Part shown: positions 25,875 to 33,853 of the stretch, piece after piece
How positions within the stretch are numbered: the stretch's first letter is position 1
Layout: every line of letters begins with the position of its first letter
Assembly: GCA_020632755.1 (NCBI GenBank)
Contig: JACKEY010000006.1
Location: forward strand, 186,001 to 250,000
Length of the DNA stretch: 64,000 nt
Reading direction: 5' to 3'
From: Alphaproteobacteria bacterium
GTDB lineage: Bacteria > Myxococcota_A > UBA796 > UBA2385
The notes under the pieces: generated by a model
Seen by the model: the letters and a program-made list of their open reading frames with translations, nothing else
What the model was told of the DNA's origin: nothing
Databases searched by the model: none
Position numbers and translations under genes: made by a program

Positions 25875-27632
25875 TCAGCCCACCCGCGCCGCCATGTCCG
25901 CTTCGAGCTCGGCCAGCACCGCCTCGGCCCGCGTGCGCGCGTCCGCCACTGGCTCGTCCTTCGCCACCGGCTCGACGGCCTCGAAGTAGATCTTGAGCTT
26001 GGGCTCGGTGCCGCTCGGGCGCGCCAGGACCCGGCAGCCACCGGCCAGGTCGAAGGCCAGCACGTTGCTCGAGGGCAGGCCCAGGGACGTCTCGGCGCCC
26101 GTCCGCACGTCGATCGCGACGCCGCGCTTCACATCGCGGATCCGCAGCACCTCACGGCCGGCGATGGTCGACGGCGGCGCCGCCCGCAAGGTCGCCATCA
26201 GCGCTGCGATGCGGGCCTGGCCTTCGGCCCCGGGCAGCTTCAGGCTGCGCTGGCTGCTGGCGGCGACGCCGTAGCGCCGGCACAGGGCGTCCAGGGCGTC
26301 GAGCAACGTGCGGCCCTCTGCCTTCAGTGCGCTGGCCAGGTCGAGCACCAAGAGCGCCGTCGAGATGCCGTCCTTGTCGCGCACCACCTCGCCGGCCGAG
26401 TAGCCGAGCGCCTCCTCGAAGCCCAGCACGAAGGGCCCCTCCCACTTCATCGCCGCGTCGGCCAGCCACTTGAAGCCGGTGAGCACCTCGGCCCGCGCCG
26501 CCCCGTGGGCCGCCGCGATGGCGCCCAGCAGGCTGCTGCTGACGATGGTGTTGGCGACCAGCGGCTGGGCCTCGGTCGGCGCTGCGCGGCGCTGGGACAA
26601 CAGCTCCTCGGCCAGCAGCAGGCCGACCTCGTTGCCCGAGAACTGCCGGAAGCCGCCAGGGCTGTCGGCGTCCGGCACGGCGACGGCCAGCCGGTCGGCG
26701 TCGGGGTCGTTGGCCAGCACCAGGTCCGCTCCGCTGGCCCGCGCGAGGTCCAGCGCCAGGTCCATGGCGCCGTCTTCTTCGGGGTTGGGCAGGGTGACGG
26801 TCGGGAAGTCGCCGTCCGGGTCGCGCTGGGCGGCCACGGCCCGCACCGGGGTGTGGCCGGCCGCGTCGAGCACCCGCGCCAGCAGCCGGTAGCCGACCCC
26901 GTGCATGGCGGTGTAGACCGCGACCGCGCCGGTCGCGTGGCGCACCCGCAGGTCCAGGACCGCGTGCACATAGGCATCTTCCTGGCCCGCGGGCACCGGC
27001 CGCACCGCGCCCGAGCGCTGCAGGTCGGCCAGGTCGGGACAGGTCGGCGGCAGGGCTTCGGCGGCGACGGCCGCGATGGCGTCGGCGATCCAGCCGTCCA
27101 CGGGGTCGGTGATCTGCGCCCCGTGGCCCCAGTAGACCTTCACCCCGTTGTCCTGGGGCGGGTTGTGGCTGGCCGTGACCATCACGCCGGCCGCGCAGTG
27201 CAGGTGCCGGACCGCGTGGGCCAGCAGCGGCGTCGGCGCGACCTGGTCGAACAGGAAGACCGGCAGCCCGGCGGCCGCGAGCACACAGGCGGCGTCGCGG
27301 GCATAGGGCGCGCTGCCGTGCCGCCCGTCGAAGCCGACGACCACGCCGCGGGTGGGGGCGTCGCCGACCTCGCGCAGCAGCACCCGCGCCAGGCCGGCGG
27401 CGGTCTCGCGCACCACCAGCGCGTTGAGCCGCGCCGGGCCGGGACCGCGCTGGCCGCGGATGCCGGCCGTGCCGAAGGACAGGCGGGTCGCGAACAGGGG
27501 GCCGAGGGCGTCGAGATCGCCTGCGTCGATCAGGGCCGAGAGGGCGGCGCGGGTCTCGGTCTCGGGGTCGCGGTCGCGCCAGCGCCGGGCGCGGGCGAGG
27601 AGGTCGGCAGCAGCAGCGGAGGAGGAGGTCAC
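25875..27632 (-). CDS. phosphoglucomutase/phosphomannomutase family protein
   Basis: A 585-residue alpha-D-phosphohexomutase of the PgcA/PGM2-like group, interconverting sugar 1- and 6-phosphates. Four domains are visible: substrate-entry SFGTAGIRG, phosphoserine loop VMVTASHNPPQDNG, metal loop ANDPDADRLAVA, sugar-binding loop LGFEEALGYS, and the phosphate-binding C-terminal ARPSGTEPKLKIY. Length fits the longer PGM2-type class (phosphoglucomutase, possibly phosphopentomutase activity). GTG start with CCCCGGAGCCCCC. It converges on the hairpin-repeat region and is 49 bp downstream of the amidase gene. Confidence 0.92.
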   Translation of the reverse strand: MTSSSAAAADLLARARRWRDRDPETETRAALSALIDAGDLDALGPLFATRLSFGTAGIRGQRGPGPARLNALVVRETAAGLARVLLREVGDAPTRGVVVGFDGRHGSAPYARDAACVLAAAGLPVFLFDQVAPTPLLAHAVRHLHCAAGVMVTASHNPPQDNGVKVYWGHGAQITDPVDGWIADAIAAVAAEALPPTCPDLADLQRSGAVRPVPAGQEDAYVHAVLDLRVRHATGAVAVYTAMHGVGYRLLARVLDAAGHTPVRAVAAQRDPDGDFPTVTLPNPEEDGAMDLALDLARASGADLVLANDPDADRLAVAVPDADSPGGFRQFSGNEVGLLLAEELLSQRRAAPTEAQPLVANTIVSSSLLGAIAAAHGAARAEVLTGFKWLADAAMKWEGPFVLGFEEALGYSAGEVVRDKDGISTALLVLDLASALKAEGRTLLDALDALCRRYGVAASSQRSLKLPGAEGQARIAALMATLRAAPPSTIAGREVLRIRDVKRGVAIDVRTGAETSLGLPSSNVLAFDLAGGCRVLARPSGTEPKLKIYFEAVEPVAKDEPVADARTRAEAVLAELEADMAARVG

Positions 27633-27681
27633 GGGGGCTCCGGGGAGGAGGCCCGTCTATCACCGCCGGCCGAGGCGCCGG

Positions 27682-28389
27682 TCAGTCCTCCGCGCCGGCG
27701 AGGCCCAGGTCGGCGACCCGGGCCCGCACCGCCGCCATGAACGCGGCCCCCGGGTCCGGCTTGGCCGTGCGGTAGTGCGGGTCGCGCTCCTCGAACAGCG
27801 ACGTGCCCTCCAGCCCCCGGTACTCGTGGTGGCCGATGAGGTGGGTGATCGGGTGCTGCGCTGCGAGCTGCCGCACCAGCGCGGCGTTCGCCTCGACCTG
27901 GGCGTCGGTGAGCGGCCACCGCGCGCCGTCCCCGACGTTCTCGATGCCGATGGCCACGTGGTTCAGCCCGATGACGTGCCGGCCGACGCGGTCGTCGGGC
28001 AGCAGGCGCTCGATGCGGCCGTCCCGGTCGACCAGGTAGTGCGCGGACACGTTCACGGCGCCGGCGCCGGACAGCTCCGCGCGCCCGTGCAGGCGGGCCG
28101 GGGCGAAGGTGTTCCAGGCGCTCTCGGCCGTCGCGCCGGCGGTCCAGTGCAGCACGATCATCCGGGGCTCCAGCACCACGGCGGCCGCGTCGTCGTCGGG
28201 CACCGCGCCGGTGCGGTGGGCCCGCAGGTAGGCCGCGGTGAGCTGCACGCGCTCGGCGTCGTAGGGCAGCAGGCGGTCGTGGATCACGACTGCCGCCGCG
28301 GGATCGGACGCGGTCGCGACATCGTCCGACCCGGCCCCCGCGGTCGAGCAGGCCGTCAGCAGCAGCAGGGCGAAGGCGCGAGGGATCAT
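27682..28389 (-). CDS. N-acetylmuramoyl-L-alanine amidase lipoprotein
   Basis: A 235-residue amidase_2 (T7-lysozyme-like) enzyme that cuts the bond between muramic acid and the stem peptide. Signal and lipobox: ALLLLTACS. Catalytic-domain motifs: MIVLHWTAG (first Zn His), NVSAHYLVDRDGRI, GLNHVAIGIENVG and HLIGHHEYRG with the second His, plus a late Asp (EERDPHY). Probably anchored in the outer membrane and acting in cell-wall turnover. It lies 12 bp downstream of the kinase-FGE gene in the same direction and may be co-transcribed with it. Confidence 0.88.
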   Translation of the reverse strand: MIPRAFALLLLTACSTAGAGSDDVATASDPAAAVVIHDRLLPYDAERVQLTAAYLRAHRTGAVPDDDAAAVVLEPRMIVLHWTAGATAESAWNTFAPARLHGRAELSGAGAVNVSAHYLVDRDGRIERLLPDDRVGRHVIGLNHVAIGIENVGDGARWPLTDAQVEANAALVRQLAAQHPITHLIGHHEYRGLEGTSLFEERDPHYRTAKPDPGAAFMAAVRARVADLGLAGAED

Positions 28390-28401
28390 GCTGGCGCCGG
28401 C

Positions 28402-30972
28402 TCAGCCCGGCAGGCCCCACACCACGCGGAAGCCGAGCTCGGCGGCGCGGTGGACTGGCAGGTGGAAGTGGCGGTCCGCGCTGCGGGCATCGCGCTCGTT
28501 GCCCAGCCAGAAGCCGCCGCGGTTGGGCCGAGGGCCATCCTTGGCGCCCGCCGTGCCGACGCGCACCCGGCTGGACTCGGCCGGAGGCACCTCCTGCCAC
28601 AGGTCGGCGCACCAGTCCCGCACGTTGCCGCCCAGCCCGCGCACGCCGTAGACGCTCTCGTCCACCGGGAAGCTGTCGACGTCGGCGGGCTCGGGGTGCC
28701 CGCCGTGGCTCAGGCGGGTGCAGGCCCGGCTGGGGTCGAAGAACCGCCCCCAGGGGTAGGGGCGCTCGTCGACACCGCGGGCGGCCTTCTCCCACTCCCA
28801 CTCGCTCGGCAGCCGCCACGGCCGTCCCGTGCGCCCGGCCAGCCAGTCGGCGTAGGCGGTGGCGCCGAACCAGTCGACCATCATGACGGGCTCGTCGAGC
28901 CGCCACAGGTCGCCGTCGTTGTCGGGCCGGACCTCGAAGCCGCCGTCGGCGCGGCGGCCGTAGATGACGGGGCCGACGTCGCCCAGCCGGCCGCCCCGCT
29001 CGCGGGGGGCCAGCGCCAGGGCGCGTGCTTCGTGGCCCGTCGCGACCAGGTCGTCCAGGAAGGCGATGTACTCGGCGTTCGTGACCGGGAAGCGGCGCAT
29101 CACGAAGCCGTCGATCCACAGCCGGCGGCGGGCGGCCGAGCCGTAGGCCACGGTGTCCCCCCCGATCCAGGTCCAGCCGGCCGGCACGTAGCAGTCGTCC
29201 GGACCCAACGCGTCGGGGGCCAGCAGCTCGACCGGGGCGGTCGCTTCGTGCCCCGGCGGGCTGCCCATCCAGTGCTCGCCGCGCCCGATGTGCACCGGGT
29301 AGCGCGCCGGCGCGCGGCCGTCGTGGCGCAGCTCCAAGACCCAGCTGCCGTGGGGCAGGACCGCGGCATCCAGCGGCGTGACCCCCAGCTCGCCGGCGGG
29401 TTCCGGCACCAGCCGCCGGTGGCGTTCGACCACCCGGTGCAGCAGCACCTGGGCGCCCGGCGGGTCGGTGACCAGCGTGACCGCGCCGTCGCCCTTGAGG
29501 TACTGCCGCAGCCGGGAGCGACCGGGGTGGTGGTAGGGCAGGGCGTCGAGGTGCCGCTCCAGCCGCAGGGCGGCGGCCGCGGCCGAGATCTCGTCGGCGC
29601 GCCGCTCGGCCTCGCTGTGCACGGCCATGCTGCGGGCGGCCAGCTCGGCGTGGGCGTCGGCCAGGGTCGGGTCGGCGGACAGCGCGCCCTGCAGCAACAG
29701 CTCGGCCTCGCTCTCGTGGGAGCGGGCGGCGACCCGCAGGCGCCGGGCCTCGTCCAGCCAGTCCCAGGGCTCGTGCTTGTCGCCCTCGGGGGCGTGGGCG
29801 GGCAGCTCGGCCAGGCGGTCCCCGGCCCGGGTCTCGAGCCGCTGGGCCTGCTCGCGCAGGATGGCCGCCTCGGGCAGCTGGTTCCGGGCCCGCGCCACCA
29901 GCGCCATCGCCTGCTCGCGCTTGCGGGCGCCGTCCAGCCAGGTCCGGACCGCGATGGCCACCAGCCGCGCGTCGGGCGGCCGGGCGGCGGGCTCGCGGGC
30001 CATGCAGCGCACGCAGAGCTCCACGAGTTCCTGGGCCAGGGGGCGCTCGCTGCGGGGCACGGGGGAGGGGCCGGCGCGGACCGCGTCCAGCACCTCGGCG
30101 GTCTCGGCGCCGCCGAAGGGCGCCTTGTCCGTCAGCAGGTTGAACAGGATCGCGCCCAGGGCGTAGACGTCGGCCCGCGGGTCGACACCCGGCGGGGGCG
30201 TGCGCAGCAGCTCGGGCGCCAGGTAGGCGGGGGTGCCCACCACGTGGCCGTCCGCGACCGGGGTGCCCTTGCGCTGCGACAGGCCCCAGTCGACCACCAG
30301 CACCTCGCCGTGCTCGCCGACCATCACGTTCCGGGGCTTCAGATCGCGGTGCACCACGCCTTCGCCGTGGGCGTAGGCCACCGTCTCGCAGACCGTGTAG
30401 AAGGCGCCGATCAGGCCCCGCAGGGTCCCACCGTCCCCGGTCGTGCCCCAGGCGTCCGGAGGCGACGCCGCGTGCAGCGACTTCACGTGGTCGCGCAGCG
30501 TGCGGCCCCGGATCTCCTGCATCGTGAAGTACAGCCGACCGTCGGGCATGCGTCCGAGCTCGTGCACCGGCAGCACGCCAGGGTGCTGCAGGCCCGCGAT
30601 GATGCGGGCTTCCTGGGTGAACAGGTGCCCGGCGCGCTCGGCCTCGGGGCGCAGGATCTTCATCGCCACGGTGCGCTGCAGGTGGCGGTCGTAGACCCGC
30701 CGCACGTCCCCGGCGCCGCCGCGGCCCAGCAGGCCCCGGTCCTCGTAGCGGTCCTCGGGGGGCGTCGACCGCGCGGCGCCGGCGACCCCGGCGGGGTCCC
30801 CCGGCGCGTCCAGCATGAAGGTGGCGCCCAGCGACAGCCCGGCGTCGCCCGTGTCCGGCACGCCGTCCGGCAGCACCGCCCCGCTCTCGCGCAGCCAGTC
30901 CAGGGTGCGCTCCGCCTGGGACTCCGACAGGCCGGCTTCGTCCACCAGCGCCTGCAGCAGCGGTCGGCTCAA
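28402..30972 (-). CDS. Ser/Thr kinase fused to FGE-sulfatase (SUMF1) domain
   Basis: An approximately 856-residue fusion. Near 60-340 is a Hanks kinase: GRGGAGDVRRVYD, ATP lysine in VAMKIL, HRDLKPRN, and DWG in place of DFG (common in myxobacterial kinases), then APELL. A helical region rich in Glu, Arg and Ala follows (about 345-500), a beta domain resembling PEGA/BNR linkers (ALVTDPPGAQVLLHR), and a C-terminal SUMF1 domain (about 610-855) with WTWIGGD, RRFPVTNAEYIAFL, LGGNVRDW and RGGFWLGN. Start is uncertain: TTG 30972 has GAGGGGGCGCA upstream; an in-frame GTG at 31044 and a GTG at 31134 are alternatives. Confidence 0.85.
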   Translation of the reverse strand: MSRPLLQALVDEAGLSESQAERTLDWLRESGAVLPDGVPDTGDAGLSLGATFMLDAPGDPAGVAGAARSTPPEDRYEDRGLLGRGGAGDVRRVYDRHLQRTVAMKILRPEAERAGHLFTQEARIIAGLQHPGVLPVHELGRMPDGRLYFTMQEIRGRTLRDHVKSLHAASPPDAWGTTGDGGTLRGLIGAFYTVCETVAYAHGEGVVHRDLKPRNVMVGEHGEVLVVDWGLSQRKGTPVADGHVVGTPAYLAPELLRTPPPGVDPRADVYALGAILFNLLTDKAPFGGAETAEVLDAVRAGPSPVPRSERPLAQELVELCVRCMAREPAARPPDARLVAIAVRTWLDGARKREQAMALVARARNQLPEAAILREQAQRLETRAGDRLAELPAHAPEGDKHEPWDWLDEARRLRVAARSHESEAELLLQGALSADPTLADAHAELAARSMAVHSEAERRADEISAAAAALRLERHLDALPYHHPGRSRLRQYLKGDGAVTLVTDPPGAQVLLHRVVERHRRLVPEPAGELGVTPLDAAVLPHGSWVLELRHDGRAPARYPVHIGRGEHWMGSPPGHEATAPVELLAPDALGPDDCYVPAGWTWIGGDTVAYGSAARRRLWIDGFVMRRFPVTNAEYIAFLDDLVATGHEARALALAPRERGGRLGDVGPVIYGRRADGGFEVRPDNDGDLWRLDEPVMMVDWFGATAYADWLAGRTGRPWRLPSEWEWEKAARGVDERPYPWGRFFDPSRACTRLSHGGHPEPADVDSFPVDESVYGVRGLGGNVRDWCADLWQEVPPAESSRVRVGTAGAKDGPRPNRGGFWLGNERDARSADRHFHLPVHRAAELGFRVVWGLPG

Positions 30973-31153
30973 TGCGCCCCCTCGGCTCGGCCGCCGGCGG
31001 ATCGGGTCGTCGGGTGGGGTCGTCGGGACATCGCGGCGCTCCACGTCCGTCCGGGGTCGTATTGCCGCCGGGGGGAGGGGACAAGACCGCACGCCGCGGC
31101 CTGGACCTCCCCGCTGGCCCCTGCGCCCGACCATTGCGGGCTACGCTCCCACC

Positions 31154-31900
31154 ATGTGCGGTCGCTACCAGCTCGGCATGACCTGGGATGAGCTCCAGGC
31201 CCACTACGCCCGCGTCCGCGCCGAGCTCGACCAGGGCCTGTTCGGCAGCGGTCCCCTCGCCGGCACGGACGTCGGCCCGGGCTGCACGCTGCCGTGGTTC
31301 AACCAGGCGCCCGGCCAGCCGTCGCCGGTGGTCCTCCTCGACGCCGGGGCCCTGACCTACCGCCGGATGCGCTGGGGCTTCCCCCCGACCTGGGTCGCGC
31401 GCAGTGGCAAGGACCCGTGGAAGGAGCGCCCGCTGGTCAACGCCAAGGGCGAGGAGGCGCGGGAGAAGCGCACCTGGAGCAAGCCGCTGGCCGAGGGACG
31501 CTGCGTGGTGCCGAACACCGGCTTCTACGAGTGGTGGAGGAGGGGGAAGGAGCGCTTCCCGCTGCACTTCGCGCCGGCGTCCGGGGGCATCGCGAGCTTC
31601 GCCGGCATCTGGCGCCACTTCTCCCGAGGCGAGGAGCAGGTTGCCTGCTTCGCGATCCTGACCAGCGTGCCGAGCGAGGACATGGCCGGCGTGCACGACC
31701 GCATGCCCGTGATCCTGGCCGACGACGACCTGGGGGCCTGGCTCGATCCCCGGGCGTCGGACGAGGCGATCGATGCCCTGATGCGGCCGGCGCCCGCCGG
31801 CACCCTGCGGCCGGTGGAAGCCCACACCGCGCTCAACTCCTGGCGCGCCAGCGGGGCCGAGGTGCTCGAGGCGGACTGGACCTGGCAGGAGCGCCCGTGA
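31154..31900 (+). CDS. yedK: SRAP/HMCES-family abasic-site crosslinking protein
   Basis: A 248-residue SOS-response-associated peptidase family protein. SRAP proteins bind abasic sites in single-stranded DNA and form a thiazolidine crosslink through the N-terminal Cys. The protein starts MCGRY, giving Cys2 after Met removal. Other conserved residues: WFNQAPGQ, GFYEWW (Glu) and VHDRMPV (His). Start is fixed by the Cys2 requirement. Its TGA overlaps the GTG of the DUF2141 gene, so the two are coupled although functionally unrelated. No LexA box recognised in the 181 bp before it. Confidence 0.93.
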   Translation: MCGRYQLGMTWDELQAHYARVRAELDQGLFGSGPLAGTDVGPGCTLPWFNQAPGQPSPVVLLDAGALTYRRMRWGFPPTWVARSGKDPWKERPLVNAKGEEAREKRTWSKPLAEGRCVVPNTGFYEWWRRGKERFPLHFAPASGGIASFAGIWRHFSRGEEQVACFAILTSVPSEDMAGVHDRMPVILADDDLGAWLDPRASDEAIDALMRPAPAGTLRPVEAHTALNSWRASGAEVLEADWTWQERP

Positions 31901-32334
31901 TCGCCTGGCTGGTCGGGCTCGCGCTGGCGGCCGACCCTGCGCTGGGGGCCGACCCCGCGGCCGGCGGCACGGTCACGGTCACGGCCCGGCCGCGCAGCGA
32001 CCAGGGGCGGCTGCTCTGCTCGCTGTTCGACCAGCCCGCCGGCTTCCCGGGCGACCCCCAGCGCGCCGTCGCGCGGGCGGCGGCCGAGATCCGCGACGGC
32101 GTCGCCACCTGCCTGTTCCCGGCCGTGCCGCCCGGCGCCTACGCGGTCGCCATCCTGCACGACGAGAACGGCAACCTGGCCATGGACACCAGCCTGCTCG
32201 GCATTCCCCGCGAGGGCTTCGGCGCCAGCCGCGACGCGAAGCCCCGGCCGACCGGCCCGCCGCGGTTCGAAGACGCCGTGGTCGAGGTCGGGGCCGAAGG
32301 CGCCGCGCTGGAGCTGGTGCTGCGGTACTTCTGA
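31897..32334 (+). CDS. DUF2141 secreted protein
   Basis: A 145-residue exported protein of the DUF2141 family. Signal peptide IAWLVGLALAADP then a beta-sandwich with the family's GRLLCSLFD, FPAVPPGAYAVAILHDENGNLAMD and GIPREGFGAS. The HDENGN(G/x)-MD and GIP-EG-G-S pattern is what identifies it. Function of the family is unknown. The GTG start overlaps the previous stop as GTGA (31897-31900). It converges on an amidohydrolase gene. Confidence 0.9.
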   Translation: MIAWLVGLALAADPALGADPAAGGTVTVTARPRSDQGRLLCSLFDQPAGFPGDPQRAVARAAAEIRDGVATCLFPAVPPGAYAVAILHDENGNLAMDTSLLGIPREGFGASRDAKPRPTGPPRFEDAVVEVGAEGAALELVLRYF

Positions 32335-32379
32335 CGGGGTTGGCGGGCGTCGCTGCGCGCGCAGGGACTCCGCTTGCCG

Positions 32380-33795
32380 CTACCGCAACCCCACCCGCCC
32401 CAGCAGCCGCTCCAGCCGCTCGGCCGCTTCGACCCGGTGCGCCCGGAAGGCCTCGCTGCGCAGCAGGCTGCCGTGGAAGTCCCCGATCTGGCCCACGGCC
32501 CTGCCGCCGCGCCACATGGCGTGGATCGCCGGCGCCGCGTCGCCGTGCACCAGCGCGTGCAGGGGATCGAGGGCCGGCCACAGGCTGGGGTGCGACAGGT
32601 CCCAGGCGACGACGTCGGCCCGGGCCCCGGGCTGCAGCACACCGCAGCGCATGCGGCTGTGCAGCGCCCCCGGCGTGGCCCAGACGCTGGCCAGCACCTG
32701 CGCGGGCCCCAGCGTGTCCTGGCCGCCGGAGAACCAGTCCTGGCGCGCCTGGTGCTGGGCCACCGCCGCGGCACGGCCCCCGCCGGCCCGCACGGCGTCG
32801 TGGGTGGGCGCCCAGGTCGGGCCGAAGCCGTCGCCCAGGCCGGGCAGCCGCAGCTCGGCCTGGATGTTCATGGTGTCGTTGCAGGCCCCGGCGTCGGTGC
32901 CGAGCACCCAGGGCACGCCGGCCGCCCGCCACGAGCGCAGGTGGGCCGGGAAGTCGTACCAGGCCTGGCTGGCCGGGCAGAAGCCGAGCGCCACGTTGCG
33001 GGCCGCGAGCACAGCCAGGTCGGCGTCGTCGACGTACAGCCCGTGCACCAGCAGGACGCGGCTGCCCACGCCCAGGACGCCGATGCGCTCGAGCCACTGC
33101 ACGGGGCTGCAGCCGTGGCGGTCCCAGGCGCGCTGGACCTCGTCGACCGACTGGGCGCAGTGGGCGTGGATGGGCAGATCCCAGCCCTCGGCCATGTCCG
33201 CGATGTCGCGCCACAGCTGCTCGCTGACGGTGTCGGTGGCGTGCGGCCCCAGCACCGGGACGATGCCCTGGGCCGCCGCTTCGTGGTCGCCGTCGAGGGC
33301 CTGCACGACGGCCGCGGCGGCTTCGGCCCCGCGCTTGCCGGGCCCGTCCAGGTCCTGCATGGTGAAGGCGACGGCACCGCCCAGGCCGACGTCCTGGAGG
33401 GCGCGCACCAGCTCGTAGCCGCCGTAGTAGTGGTCCCAGACCGTGCCGGTCCCGCAGAGCAGCGCCTCCCAGGCTCCCATGCGCGCGAAGGCCCGGATGT
33501 CGCCGGACTGCAGGGCGCTCTCCAGCCGGAAGTACAGCTCCTCCACCACGTTGCCACGCTTGCTGGCCAGGCCGCCGATGCCCCGGAAGGCGCTCATCGC
33601 GACGTGGGTGTGGGCGTTGACGAAGGCCGGCGTCAGCAGCTTGCCGCTCAGGTCGAGCGCGTCCTCGCGCCGCAGGCCCTCCTCGACCGCCTCGATCTGC
33701 TCCGGCCCCAGGGTCAGCGTGGCGGCGACGACGCGCAGCGCCTCGCCCTCGCCCAGCACGACCCGGTCGCTGTACAGCCGCGTGACCTCGCGCAC
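32380..33795 (-). CDS. amidohydrolase, MtaD/SsnA-like deaminase
   Basis: A 471-residue metal-dependent amidohydrolase of the cytosine/adenosine-deaminase group, nearest in style to 5-methylthioadenosine/S-adenosylhomocysteine deaminases. Motifs: PAFVNAHTHVAMSAFRG, PIHAHCAQSVDE, LLVHGLYVDD, ALGFCPASQAW and VLGTDAGACNDTMNIQAEL. The substrate could also be another purine or s-triazine. I start at GTG 33795, preceded by CCAGGAGTCCCGA, a typical ribosome site here; an earlier GTG at 33837 would add 14 poorly conserved residues. Divergent from the M61 peptidase. Confidence 0.85.
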   Translation of the reverse strand: MREVTRLYSDRVVLGEGEALRVVAATLTLGPEQIEAVEEGLRREDALDLSGKLLTPAFVNAHTHVAMSAFRGIGGLASKRGNVVEELYFRLESALQSGDIRAFARMGAWEALLCGTGTVWDHYYGGYELVRALQDVGLGGAVAFTMQDLDGPGKRGAEAAAAVVQALDGDHEAAAQGIVPVLGPHATDTVSEQLWRDIADMAEGWDLPIHAHCAQSVDEVQRAWDRHGCSPVQWLERIGVLGVGSRVLLVHGLYVDDADLAVLAARNVALGFCPASQAWYDFPAHLRSWRAAGVPWVLGTDAGACNDTMNIQAELRLPGLGDGFGPTWAPTHDAVRAGGGRAAAVAQHQARQDWFSGGQDTLGPAQVLASVWATPGALHSRMRCGVLQPGARADVVAWDLSHPSLWPALDPLHALVHGDAAPAIHAMWRGGRAVGQIGDFHGSLLRSEAFRAHRVEAAERLERLLGRVGLR

Positions 33796-33853
33796 TCGGG
33801 ACTCCTGGTCGAGGGGGCGGGAGGTTACCGCAAGCACCTCCGAAGGAGCACCC

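Noticed and set aside
25614..27740. 708-residue plus-strand open frame opposite the phosphosugar mutase
   Set aside because: Antisense to a gene with complete catalytic motifs; low-complexity Gly/Arg/His composition typical of shadows.
32336..32398. Imperfect GGGGTTG/CAACCCC inverted repeat between converging genes
   Set aside because: Only 7 bp pair and the right arm is inside the amidohydrolase coding region; not convincing as a terminator.
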